Positions 42,556 through 54,517 of a DNA stretch of 64,000 bases are shown here, one piece after another. Position 1 is the first letter of the stretch; every line of letters starts with the position of its first letter. Position numbers and translations under genes: made by a program. Source of the DNA: Lantana camara (taxonomy: Eukaryota > Streptophyta > Magnoliopsida > Lamiales > Verbenaceae); NCBI GenBank assembly GCA_037501455.1, contig CM074855.1, positions 33,885,001 through 33,949,000 on the forward strand, in the 5' to 3' direction. The notes below the pieces were generated by a model. The model worked only from the letters and a program-made list of their open reading frames with translations. It was not told the DNA's origin and did no database searches.

Positions 42556-44928
42556 CCAACCCTGAAAACCTGAAAATGTTGAGGTGTCAGTCTACCAACG
42601 ACTGAGTGAGGGGTTTATAAATAAATATTAGCGCAATTAACATGCAAGTTATAATCGCAGGTAAGGTTTTTAATAAAGGAAACAATATAAGTTCAATATT
42701 AGAATAGATCTCGCCCAAGATTACAACTAATCCATTTAACAATACAAACGTTATCAATTCAATTCAATTCAATCAGTGGCCTGGCAAGTGAGGGCAATTC
42801 TCCAACCTTACTCCAATTAGTGAACATTACTAATAGTTAAATTATTAACGAGTTAAGTGATCATGCAATCAATTACGGTGCACAAGTAGCAGTTTCAATA
42901 CCCTTCTTCCTCCGGGTGATGGTGGGATTGCAAGGCCCCACCACCCAATCAATCTGGGCATAGGGTTCATGAGTCCCTACGCCCGACGAGCTCCTTCCTC
43001 CACCAAACCTCCTGGTGGATTCAGGGGTGACCCCAACAATAGGTGAGGATAGTGCAAGAGATCACCGTCAGCCCGATGCCTCCCCGGATTACTCAATACA
43101 CTACCCTTGAAACCAAAGTGAACATGCTTTACTCGCCAAAACAATCAATCAATCAATCACGATAAGTTCAATATGTCATGATAAATCATTTACAATCTAT
43201 AGAGGTTTTGAGAAAGATATATAGATATATATATATACATTTTGGCCGAAAGATCACATAGAGTTGTAAGGGTTCTATATATCTAGAAATTAAACCTCAC
43301 CTGTGCCGAAAAAATAACAAGGATATGGCTATAGAGCTTGCTCCTCGTCAACCGGAAGGAAATCTGTGTAGCAAGGACAAAGGTGTGTGAGACACGACAC
43401 ATATGAACCATTTACGATGCACGGCAAAGTCATGATCAATGTGTCATGCAATAACAATTAAGGAATATCAAATAAAAGCATAATTATCAATAAACCATGT
43501 ATATATATCATATAATTCAGAAACGGGAGCCAAGGAAGTTAAAGGAATGCAATAGGAGAGGTTTTGGTGAAGTTTTGTAAAAAGGGACAATTTTAGAAAT
43601 CGTACATGCTGAGGGAAAACTGGAATATCTTTAATTCTAGATGTGGGAATTGAGTTATGTTTATTGGGAATGAAACCAGAGACAAGGACCTTTCCGATGA
43701 TATATGGCTCGTTTTCTAGTTCAAAGCGAGGAGAAAATGGCATGCGCTTGAAGTTAGGGGAGTGCAGTTTGTCGGGAAAGTGGCGACACCTAAAAGAATT
43801 GATCATAACTCTCAAAATAGAAAACATATCGAGATGATTCCAATTGGAGGTTGTTCTAGGTTTCGAGAGATTTCCAACGGTTTAAAAATTGGGTCATTCG
43901 GTATTTGGATGAGGGATAAACGGGGATTTACAAAATACACTAAAAGCAGAAATGGGCGTTTGGAAACTGTCTGTCACGAAAATGGGTACCTAAACGGGCG
44001 TGTGGTGTTATAACTAGGGACCGAAACGGGCGTTTCGATGAAATCTGGGCGAAAAACAAGGGCAAAACAGGGGATGCACATGGGAATTGGCTCCCAAGCC
44101 TTCCCTCATCAAATCAAGGCAAGAAATCAACTCAAAACAATCATATGTCATACATATAACTCATATACACCAATTAGGCATCAAACTAACCATTAAAACA
44201 TGCATAGATCATCAAGATTTTACCATCAAAACCCCATAAAAACTCATGCTCCCAACTTCAACATAACTCCATGTTTTCATGCAAGCATTCAAATATAATG
44301 AACCTAAGCATGCTTCTAACCATGAATAGCCAAGAAATCACAACATAAACCTTAAACACCACTCAAATATGGATTCAAGACATCATATAACTTCTCATAC
44401 TACCTTGAACTAGAAGAAACAATGGATGAGGGGGTGAGATGATGATGATATTTCCCTTTATGCACTTTCCTTCTTGAATTATAGCTTGAAAATGGATGAA
44501 ATCTTCCTTTCTCTTCTTGGTGTTTTTGATCGAGATCAGGGTGTGTATGTGTGTGATCTTGTTGGGTGAAAAGAGATGAATGAAACGTGTGAGAAGAGAT
44601 GCATAAGGTAAGATATAAAAATCTTCCACTAACTTGCATGAGTTACCATATTTTGCAACTTAGTCCCTCTAATATTTGAAGTCATGCAACTAAGTATTGT
44701 CTCATGGAATATGATCAAGTAACTCCAAAGAATTTATGCAAGTAAGTTCACATATTCATGAAATGATCAAGTAAGATCACATAGTAGCAATTAGACACGT
44801 TAGCAATTAATTCACTTAAATTTCACGTTAATGAAAATTTATATAAATGCATGAATATTTATTACATATAATATTATGAAGATTAATATAATATAACATA
44901 ATACATGTATGAAAAACGGGACGTTACA
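42551..44928 (-). repeat. LTR B of the array, lacking its first part
   Basis: Begins at TAGCACCAACCC (equivalent to 46959 in LTR C) and ends GGGACGTTACA at 44928. Nearly identical to the matching part of LTR C, for example sharing AAAAAGGGACAATTTTAG where A and D have AAAAACGGATAATTTTAG. Confidence 0.9.
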
Positions 44929-44967
44929 ATTCCCCCCCCCCCCCAAAAGGACCTGGTTCCCAGGTCC
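44929..44967 (-). other. polypurine tract (13 G) and hairpin, internal 1
   Basis: The sense strand reads hairpin GGACCTGGGAACCAGGTCC (44949-44967, 8-bp stem, GAA loop), TTTT, thirteen G, AAT, then the LTR start TGTAACG. Confidence 0.88.
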
Positions 44968-44999
44968 ACTGCCGAGTTTTAAAATGATGCACAAGCAAT

Positions 45000-45108
45000 A
45001 AGAGAGCCCCGTCTCTTAGACAAGTAATGAGAGAGCACCCCATCTCTCCAACAAGAAATGAGATAACCCCGTCTCTCAAACAAGAAGTGAGAGAACCCCG
45101 TCTCTCAA
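45000..45108. repeat. four GAGAG...CTCTC hairpin repeats, internal 1
   Basis: Four 18-bp units like GAGAGAACCCCGTCTCTC, spaced about 28-30 bp, in the 3' noncoding region. Some stems carry mismatches (GATAACCCCGTCTCTC). Confidence 0.85.
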
Positions 45109-45292
45109 ACACAACCCAAATAACGATTCAAGGAAACACTTAGAGAAACATTTATATAAATGTCACATAGGGCAAGTAGAATCACGTTAATTACATAACT
45201 ACCACTCATACACAAGCAATTTGCAACTAACGAGAAATTAAATACAACAACAAATGCATGATGCGCGTGATATGCATGGTTAAGTGTACCGT

Positions 45293-46362
45293 TCACCATT
45301 TATCCCCGGTAGCTATTTTTCGTCGCTTCGGACAAGTATCCACTTGATGCTCATCACTCCCACACCACAAACATAAGCCTAAGCGCCATCTACCATTATC
45401 GTAATTATCTGTATCGCGTCCACAATAGGTGCATAGAGGCTTCCCCGAAAGTAATATTGAGGACGAGGTACGTGAAACTCTCAAACCCGTTCCAATGGCT
45501 CGATTCTTCTTCTTCTTCTTCTTCTTCTTCTTATGAGACCCTTCTTGATGTAACGGAGCATGATATTGGATAGACCCCTTTCCATTGTTAAGGGCCTGTT
45601 CTAATTCTGAACTTGCAGCCTGTACGGGGTAAGCAATAGGCCTCCTTGCATTCACCGAATCCTCAACCTTAAGAGCTTTTGAGGTGGCTTTCCTCCAAGT
45701 ACTAGTATTGACAGCTTCAATTGTTGCTTGTATGTCTGGCCTCAATCCTTGCACAAATTGCATGGCTTTGTGGAAGTCATCACTTGCAATGTTGGGTGCA
45801 TACCGAGATAATCACTCAAACTCAACTATATACTCGGCAACTGATCTTCCTCCTTGCTTGAGTTCAGTGAATTCCTTAAGTCTCCGAGTGCGAGAAGCTG
45901 GAGGAATGAACTTGTTCTTGAATTCCCTTACAAACACCTGCCATGTAACTACCTTTCCTGTGGTATCTAAGATAATCTTGGTACTTTCCCACCAAAATAA
46001 GCTTTGCCCTGTATTAGTGAGATAGTGCTCCGGGCTTTCTCTTGTGATTCACATGGAATCAACTCCCAAATCCTCTCAACCTCCTTAAGCCACTGCTCTG
46101 CCTGAATATCATTTCCTTTGTAAAACTTTGGAGGTTGCTGATTTTGGAATTCCCTGAGTACATCCGAAATCTGTGTTGGTTGTGGCGGTGGTGCCGGAGG
46201 AATAAAATCTCTTATCCTCTGATCGACAAGTCGAACTATAGAATTGAGGAAATCTTGTGGTTGAGCTGGATGGGGTGGCTGTGGAGGAACCCTAGGAAAA
46301 CGATCCCGGCGATGTCTCCTATAACCGGGTGAGTGCTCATGACGAGGACGACCTCGAGGCAT
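45293..46362 (-). pseudogene. Gag of gag-only gypsy, internal 1
   Basis: The start at 46362 gives M-P-R-G-R-P-R-H-E-H-S-P-G. The N-terminal frame (to 45967) has a Pro-rich stretch, R-L-V-D-Q-R-I-R-D and W-E-L-I-P-C-E-S-Q-E-K-A-R, then frameshifts at A-Y-F-G-G (the homologous copy has A-Y-S-W-W-E). A stop after V-E-F-E separates the middle from the C-terminal frame (45293-45763), which has a Lys run from an expanded CTT tract and an intact knuckle C-L-W-C-G-S-D-E-H-Q-V-D-T-C. The frame ends soon after the knuckle, with no protease. Confidence 0.88.
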
Positions 46363-46593
46363 CCTGAAATTACAACACTATATATTCATGTTTGATTAAT
46401 GAATGCTAATGAGTATAAATAAGACCACAAGATACAAAGAAAGCACATAATCCAAGCAGTTCAAGAATTCAAGTAAGGTCACATAAGTTCAAGTAAGTTC
46501 AAATAAGATGTAAGACTCACAAATACTAAATAATCCTATGCCGTTCGACCTAGACTCACGAGACACAACACTAGAACCGCGGTTTTACAACCG

Positions 46594-46606
46594 GGCTCTG
46601 ATACCA
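46594..46606 (-). other. primer-binding site, internal 1
   Basis: Sense TGGTATCAGAGCC, seven bases from LTR C. Confidence 0.9.
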
Positions 46607-46613
46607 CTTAAGA

Positions 46614-49336
46614 TGTAGCACCCGGAACACCGAGATGCCACACCCCCGCACTATAGCTCAGTCCACATACGAAATGGATGATCCGTAGATGAACTAAGAC
46701 TATAGCGAACGGGTGACAAAAGAAAATAAACTTCTAGCTAGGCGGGACTAACCCTCAATTATATACGACAAAGCATAACAATCAAAGAAAAACATACTAT
46801 AAGTTTATATCATTATCATTCAAGTGCATTTTCCATGATTCCATATACGCAATCTCAAGGATACCAAGCTCTAGTTATAAAATACATATGCATCAATAAT
46901 GTACATGAACCGTGCTAGACTCGAAATAAAGACCACTTGACTTGGCTCGACTCCCGCCTAGCACCAACCCTGAAAACCTGAAAATGTTGAGGTGTCAGTC
47001 TACCAACGGCTGAGTGAGGGGTTTATAAATAAATATTAGCGCAATTAACATGCAAGTTATAATCTCAGCTAAGGTTTTTAATAAAGGAAACAATATAAGT
47101 TCAATATTCGAATAGATCTCGCCCGAGATTACAACTAATCCATTTAACAATACAAACGTTATCAATTCAATTCAATTCAATCAGTGGCCCGGCGAGTGAG
47201 GGCAATTCTCCAACCTTACTCCAATTAGTGAACATTACCAATAATTAAATTATCAACGAGTTAAGTGATCATGCAATCAATTACGGTGCGCAAGTAGCAG
47301 TTTCAATACCCTTCTTCCTCCGGGTGATGGTGGGATTGCAAGGCCCCACCACCCAATCCATCTGGGCATAGGGTTCATGAGTCCCTACGCCCGACGAGCT
47401 CCTTCCTCCACCAAACCTCCTGGTGGATTCAGGGGTGACCCCAACAATAGGTGAGGATAGTGCAAGAGATCACCATCAGCCCGATGCCTCCCCGGATTAC
47501 TCAATACACTACCCTTGAACCCAAAGTGAACATGCTTTACTCGCCAAAACAATCAATCAATCAATCATGATAAGTTCAATATGTCACGATAAATCATTTA
47601 CAATCTATAGAGGTTTTGAGAAAGATATATAGATATATATATATACATTTTGGCCGAAAGATCACATAGAGTTGTAAGGGTTCTATATATCTAGAAATTA
47701 AACCTCACCTGTGCCGAAAAAATAACAAGGATATGGCTATAGAGCTTGCTCCTCGTCAACCGGAAGGAAATCTGTGTAGCAAGGACAAAGGTGTGTGAGA
47801 CACGACACATATGAACCATTTACGATGCACGGCAAAGTCATGATCAATGTGTCATGCAATAACAATTAAGGAATATCAAATAAAAGCATAATTATCAATA
47901 AACCATGTATATATATCATATAATTCAGAAACGGGAGCCAAGGAAGTTAAAGGAATGCAATAGGAGAGGTTTTGGTGAAGTTTTGTAAAAAGGGACAATT
48001 TTAGAAAACGTACATGCTGAGGGAAAACTGGAATATCTTTAATTCTAGATGTGGGAATTGAGTTATGTTTATTGGGAATGAAACTAGAGACAAGGACCTT
48101 TCCGATGATAGATGGCTCGTTTTCTAGTTCAAAGCGAGGAGAAAATGGCATGCGATTGAAGTTAGGGGAGTGCAGTTTGTCGGGAAAGTGGCGACACCTA
48201 AAAGAATTGATCATAACTCTCAAACTAGAAAACATATCGAGATGATTCCACTTGGAGGTTGTTCTAGGTTTCGAGAGGTTTCCAACGGTTCAAAAATTGG
48301 GTCATTCGGTGTTTAGATAAGGGATAAACGGGGATTTACAAAATACACTAAAAGCAGAAACGGGCGTTTGGAAACTGTCTGTCACGACAATGGGTACCTA
48401 AACGGGCGTGTGGTGTTATAACTAGGGACCGAAACGGGCGTTTCGATGAAATCTGGGCGAAAAACAGGGGCAAAACAGGGGATGCACATGGGAATTGGCT
48501 CCCAAGCCTTCCCTCATCAAATCAAGGCAAGAAATCAACTCAAAACAATCATATGTCATACATATAACTCATATACACCAATTAGGCATCAAACTAACCA
48601 TTAAAACATGCATAGATCATCAAGATTTTACCAACAAAACCCCATAAAAACTCATGCTCCCAACTTCAACATAACTCCATGTTTTCATGCAAGCATTCAA
48701 ATATAATGAACCTAAGCATGCTTCTAACCATGAATAGCCAAGAAATCACAACATAAACCTTAAACACCACTCAAATATGGATTCAAGACTTCATATAACT
48801 TCTCATACTACCTTGAACTAGAAGAAACAATGGATGAGAGGGTGAGATGATGATGATATTTCCCTTTATGCACTTTCCTTTTTGAATTATAGCTTGAAAA
48901 TGGATGAAATCTACCTTTCTCTTCTTGGTGTTTTTGATCGAGATTAGTGTGTGTATGTGTGTGATCTTGTTGGGTGAAAAGAGATGAATGAAACGTGTGA
49001 GAAGAGATGTATAAGGTAAGATATAAAAATCTTCCACTAACTTGCATGAGTTACCATATTTTGCAACTTAGTCCCTCTAATATTTGAAGTCATGCAACTA
49101 AGTATTGTCTCATGGAATATGATCAAGTAACCCCAAAGAATTTATGCAATTAAGTTCACATATTCATGAAATGATCAAGTAAGATCACATAGTAGCAATT
49201 AGACACGTTAGCAATTAATTCACTTAAATTTCACGTTAATGAAAATTCATATAAATGCATGAATATATATTACATATAATATTATGAAGATTAATATAAT
49301 ATAACATAATACATGTATGAAAAACGGGACGTTACA
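46614..49336 (-). repeat. LTR C of the array, complete (2723 bp)
   Basis: Starts TGTAGCACCCGGAACACCG and ends GGGACGTTACA. It serves at once as 5' LTR for internal 1 (primer-binding site at 46594-46606) and 3' LTR for internal 2 (polypurine tract from 49337). Confidence 0.92.
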
Positions 49337-49379
49337 ATTCCCCCCCCCCCCCCCCCAAAAGGACCTGGTTCCCAGGTCC
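49337..49379 (-). other. polypurine tract (17 G) and hairpin, internal 2
   Basis: Same arrangement as internal 1, with the G run expanded to 17. The hairpin at 49361-49379 is identical to that at 44949-44967. Confidence 0.88.
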
Positions 49380-49412
49380 ACTGCCGAGTTTTAAAATGAT
49401 GCACAAGCAATA

Positions 49413-49520
49413 AGAGAGCCCCGTCTCTTAGACAAGTAATGAGAGAGCACCCCATCTCTCCAACAAGAAATGAGAGAACCCCGTCTCTCAAACAAGAAGT
49501 GAGAGAACCCCGTCTCTCAA
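49413..49520. repeat. four GAGAG...CTCTC hairpin repeats, internal 2
   Basis: Counterpart of 45000-45108, with the third unit restored to GAGAGAACCCCGTCTCTC. Confidence 0.85.
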
Positions 49521-49699
49521 ACACAACCCAAATAACGATTCAAGGAAACACTTAGAGAAACATTTATATAAATGTCACATAGGGCAAGTAGAATCACATT
49601 AATTACATAACTACCACTCATACACAAGCAATTTGCAACTAACGAGAAATTAAATACAACAACAAAATGCATGATGCGCGTGATATGCATGGTTAAGTG

Positions 49700-50764
49700 T
49701 ACCGTTCACCATTTATCCCCGGTAGCTATTTTTCGTCGCTTCGGACAAGTATCCACTTGATGCTCATCACTCCCACATCACAAACATAAGCCTAAGCGCC
49801 ATCTACAATTATCGTAATTATGTGTATCGCGTCCACAATAGGTGCATAGAGGCTTCCCCGAAAGTAATATTGAGGACGAGGTACGTGAAACTCTCAAACC
49901 CGTTCCAATGGCTCGATTCTTCTTCTTCTTCTTATGAGACCCTTCTTGATGTAACGGAGCATGATATTGGATAGACCCCTTTCCATTGTTAAGGGCCTGT
50001 TCTAATTCTGAACTTGCAGCCTGTACGGGGTAAGCAATAGGCCTCCTTGCATTCACTGAATCCTCAACCTTAAGAGCTTTTGAGGTGGCTTTCCTCCAAG
50101 TACTAGTATTGACAGCTTCAATTGTTGCTTGTATGTCTGGCCTCAATCCTTGCACAAATTGCATGGCTTTGGGGAAGTCATCACTTGCAATGTTGGGTGC
50201 ATACCGAGATAATCACTCAAACTCAACTATATACTCGGCAACTGATCTTCCTCCTTGCTTGAGTTCAGTGAATTCCTTAAGTCTCCGAGTGCGAGAAGCT
50301 GGAGGAATGAACTTGTTCTTGAATTCCCTTACAAACACCTGCCATGTAACTACCTCTCCTGTGGTATCTAAGATAATCTTGGTACTTTCCCACCAAGAAT
50401 AAGCTTTGCCCTGTATTAGTGAGATAGTTCTCCGGACTTTCTCTTGTGATTCACATGGAATCAACTCCCAAATCCTCTCAACCTCCTTAAGCCACTGCTC
50501 TTCCTGAATATCATTTCCTTTGTAAAACTTTGGAGGTTGCTGATTTTGGAATTCCCTGAGTACATCCGAAATCTGTGTTGGTTGTGGCGGTGGTGCCGGA
50601 GGAATAAAATCTCTTATCCTCTGATCGACAAGTCGAACTATAGAATTGAGGAAATCTTGTGGTTGAGCTGGATGGGGTGGCTGTGGAGGAACCCTAGGAA
50701 AACGATCCCGGTGATGTCTCTTAAAACCGGGTGAGTGCTCATGACGAGGACGACCTCGAGGCAT
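49700..50764 (-). pseudogene. Gag of gag-only gypsy, internal 2
   Basis: The start at 50764 gives the same N-terminus as internal 1. Here the first frame is open for 183 codons to V-E-F-E, including W-Q-V-F-V-R-E-F-K-N-K-F-I-P-P and E-L-K-Q-G-G-R, the gypsy Gag core. It ends at the same TGA as internal 1. The C-terminal frame (49778-50164) has the basic linker and C-T-Y-C-G, but the zinc knuckle is broken by a Trp-to-stop change (C-L-stop-C-G). Each copy therefore has its own defects plus one shared stop. Confidence 0.88.
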
Positions 50765-50995
50765 CCTGAAATTACAACACTATATATTCATGTTTGATTA
50801 ATGAATGCTAATGAGTATAAATAAGACCACAAGATACAAAGAAAGCACATAATCCAAGCAGTTCAAGAATTCAAGTAAGGTCACATAAGTTCAAGTAAGT
50901 TCAAATAAGATGTAAGACTCACAAATATGAAATAATCCTATGCCGTTCGACCTAGACTCACGAGACACAACACTAGAACCGCGGTTTTACAACCG

Positions 50996-51008
50996 GGCTC
51001 TGATACCA
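50996..51008 (-). other. primer-binding site, internal 2
   Basis: Sense TGGTATCAGAGCC, seven bases from LTR D. Confidence 0.9.
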
Positions 51009-51015
51009 CTTAAGA

Positions 51016-52018
51016 TGTAGCACCCGGAACACCGAGATGCCACACCCCCGCACTATAGCTCAGTCCACATACGAAATGGATGATCCGTACATGAACTAAG
51101 ACTATAGCGAACGGGTGACAAAAGAAAATAAACTTCTAGCTAGGCGGGACTAACCCTCAATTATATACAACAAAGCATAACAATCAAAGAAAAACATACT
51201 ATAAGTTTATATCATTATCATTCAAGTGCATTTTCCATGATTCCATATACACAATCTCAAGGATACCAAACTCTAGTTATAAAATACATATCCATCAATA
51301 ATGTACATGAACCGTGCTAGACTCGAAATAAAGACCACTTGACTTGACACGACTCCCGCCTAGCACCAACCCTGAAAACCTGAAAATGTTCAGGTGTCAG
51401 TCTACCAACGACTAAGTGAGGGGTTTATAAATAAATATTAGCGCAATTAACATGCAAGTTATAATCTCAGGTAAGGTTTTTAATAAAGGAAACAATATAA
51501 GTTCAATATTAGAATAGATCTCGCCCGAGATTACAACTAATCCATTTAACAATACAAACGTTATCAATTCAATTCAATTCAATCAGTGGCCCGGCGAGTG
51601 AGGGCAATTCTCCAACCTTGCTCCAATTAGTGAACATTACCAATAATTAAATTATTAACGAGTTAAGTGATCATGCAATCAATTACGGTGCGCAAGTAGC
51701 AGTTTCAATACACTTCTTCCTCCGGGTGATGGTGGGATTGCAAGGCCCCACCACACAATCAATCTGGGCATAGGGTTCATGAGTCCCTACGCCCGGCGGG
51801 CTCCTTCCTCCATCAAACCTCCTGGTGGATTCAGGGGTGACCCCAACAATAGGTGAGGATAGTGCAAGAGATCACCGTCGGCCCGATGCCTCCCCAGATT
51901 ACTCAATACACTATCCTCGAGCCCAAAGTGAACATGCTTTACTCGCCAAAACAATCAATCAATCAATCACGATAAGTTCAATATGTCACGATAAATCATT
52001 TACAATCTATAAAGGTTT

Positions 52019-52074
<56 letters not shown>

Positions 52075-53758
52075 TTTGGCCGAAAGATCTCATAGAGTTG
52101 TAAGGGTTCTATATATCTAGAAATTAAACCTCACCTGTGCCGACAAAATAACAAGGATACGGCTATAGAACTTGCTCCTTGTCAATCGGAAGGAAATCTG
52201 TGTAGCAAGGACAAAGGTGTGTGAGACACGACTCATATGAACCATTTACGACGCACGGCAAAGTCATGATTAATGTGTCATGCAATAACAATTAAGGAAT
52301 ATCAAATAAAAGCATAATTATCAATAAACCATGTATATATATCATATAATTCACATACGGGAGCCAAAGAGGTGAAAGGAATGCAATAAGAGAGGTCTTG
52401 GTGAAGTTTGGTAAAAACGGATAATTTTAGCAAACGTACATGCTGCGGAAAAACTGGAATATCTTTAATTGTAGAAGTGGGAATTGAGTTTTGTTTGTTG
52501 GGAATGAAACTAGACACAAATACCTTTCCGATGATATATGGCTCGTTTTCTAGTTCAAAGCGAGGAGAAAATGGCATGCGCTTGAAGTTAGGCGAGTGCA
52601 GTTTGTCGGGAAAGTGGCGACACCTAAAAGAATTGATTATAACTTTCAAAGTAGAAACGAAATTGAGATGATTCCAATTGGAGGTTGTTCTAGACTTTAA
52701 TAGGTTTCCAACGGTTTAAACATCGGGTCATTCGGAGTTTGGATGAGGGATAAACGGGCATTTACAAAATACACTAAAAGCATAAATGGGCTTTTGGAAA
52801 CTGTCTGTCACAAAAATGGGTACCTAAACGGGCGTTTGATGTTGTAACTAGGGACCCAAACGGGCGTTTCGATGAGATCTGGGCGAAAAACAGGGTCAAA
52901 ACAGGGGATGCACATGGGAATTGGCTCCCAAGCCTTCCCTCATCAAATCAAGGCAAGAAATCAACTCAAAACAATCATATGTCATACATATAACTCATAT
53001 ACACCAATTAGGCATCAAACTAACCATTAAAACATGCATAGATCATCAAGATTTTACCATCAAAACCCCATAAAAACTCATGCTCCCAACTTCAACATAA
53101 CTCCATGTTTTCATGCAAGCATTCAAATATAATGAACCTAAGCATGCTTCTAACCATGAATAGCCAAGAAATCACAACATAAACCTTAAACACCACTCAA
53201 ATATGGATTCAATCATATAACTTCTCATACTACCTAGAACTAGAAGAAACAATGGATGAGAGGGTGAGATGATGATGATATTTCCCTTTATGCACTTTCC
53301 TTCTTGAATTATAGCTAGAAAATGGATGAAATCTTCCTTTCTCTTATTGGTGTTTTTGATCGAGATTAGTGTGTGTATGTGTGTGATCTTGTTGGGTGAA
53401 AAGAGATGAATGAAATGTGTGAGAAGAGATACATAAGGTAAGATATAAAAATCTTTCACTAACTTGTATGAGTCACCATATTTTGCAACTTAGTCCCTCT
53501 AATATATGAAGTCATGCAACTAAGTATTGTCTCATGGAATATGATCAAGTAACTCCAAAGAATTTATGTAATTAAGTTCACATATTCGTGAAATGATCAA
53601 GGAAGATCACATTGTAGTAATTAGACATGTTAGCTATTGATTCACGTAAATTTCACGTTAATGAAAATTTATATAAATGCATGAAGATATATTACGTATA
53701 ATGTTATGAAGATTAATATAATATAACATAATATATGTATGAAAAACGGGGCGTTATA
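51016..53758 (-). repeat. LTR D of the array, complete (2743 bp)
   Basis: The first ~350 bp match LTR C closely and the remainder matches LTR A better, so it looks chimeric. Its end is GCGTTATA rather than GCGTTACA. It contains a (TA)n run at about 52028-52070. Confidence 0.9.
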
Positions 53759-54517
53759 GGATCCATACGAAAAAGAGAAATAGATTAGAGCATCAACGAT
53801 TGAATGATCTTGTCTTTGTGTATTTGAAGAATAGGTAAGAACATTTTTTTAATTGGGGTAATGTACTGGGGGCTGCAATGATTCCTGTTATATTTGTTAT
53901 TCTATACAATGCATGGTTTATTTGAAGTTATTTGCTTTGTCATTTTCAATTGTTCGCATATCATGGGAAGTGGGAACACCCCTGCTTCTAGGCTCTAGCT
54001 ATTCTAAAATATGAACATTTAGTAATTGTCACTGTTTTGTCAGATTACATATCATTTTTAATTATACTTCTAGTCCAATTGTCTCTGTTTTGTTAGATTT
54101 CACATTTTCAATTGTTTGCATATCATGGGAACACCAACTAATGTTATATATATATATATATATAGATTTCTAGTGGTAAAAGAACAAAGGCATATGATCC
54201 TGTTGATTATGAATGTATTGATAAACTGGATTTTTGGGTTGTTGAGAATGAGCCAAGCGGAGAACTTGATGCTGATGAGATAGAAGAAATGCTTGAGGAA
54301 GAGATGTCAAATTTTATTGCGCCTATTGGAGGGTATAGATTATATTTTTTAAATCAATATAATGTAGTTGTTTCCTTAATATTTCATTGATATTGATACT
54401 TTAATTTTAAATGAATTTTTAGATGGTGGAGTAGACATGAATATAGCCAATGATCCGATTGATTTAGCAACATTTGGTGGTGGAACATCTAGCTCTAATG
54501 ATGGTGAAGTGCATTGA
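53759..54517 (+). pseudogene. hAT transposase, C-terminal exons
   Basis: The dimerisation domain resumes at 53759: H-T-K-K-R-N-R-L-E-H-Q-R-L-N-D-L-V-F-V-Y. An exon near 54166-54332 reads Y-D-P-V-D-Y-E-C-I-D and a Glu-rich stretch (D-A-D-E-I-E-E-M-L-E-E-E-M). The last exon from 54423 ends with the TGA at 54515. The introns have GT...AG borders. These exons look better preserved than the N-terminal half. Confidence 0.88.

Larger units (their letters stand above)
39969..53758 (-). mobile_element. tandem array of a gag-only gypsy element (TR-GAG-like): truncated LTR, two LTR-gag units, terminal LTR
   Basis: Bounded by TGTAGCACCCGG at 39969 and GCGTTATA at 53758 and flanked by GGATC on both sides (39964-39968 and 53759-53763), so the whole array descends from one insertion. 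Content: LTR A (39969-42555), LTR B lacking its first ~345 bp (to 44928), internal 1, LTR C, internal 2, LTR D. Each internal region is about 1.68 kb and encodes only Gag. Units 42551-46958 and 46959-51360 are near-identical direct repeats of about 4.4 kb. No protease, RT, RNase H or integrase is present. Confidence 0.92.

Noticed and set aside
42141..53459. Families of about 84-119-codon frames recurring around 42, 44, 48 and 53 kb
   Set aside because: Each recurs at the same place in LTRs A-D and reflects repeated LTR sequence, with no motif and lesions between copies.
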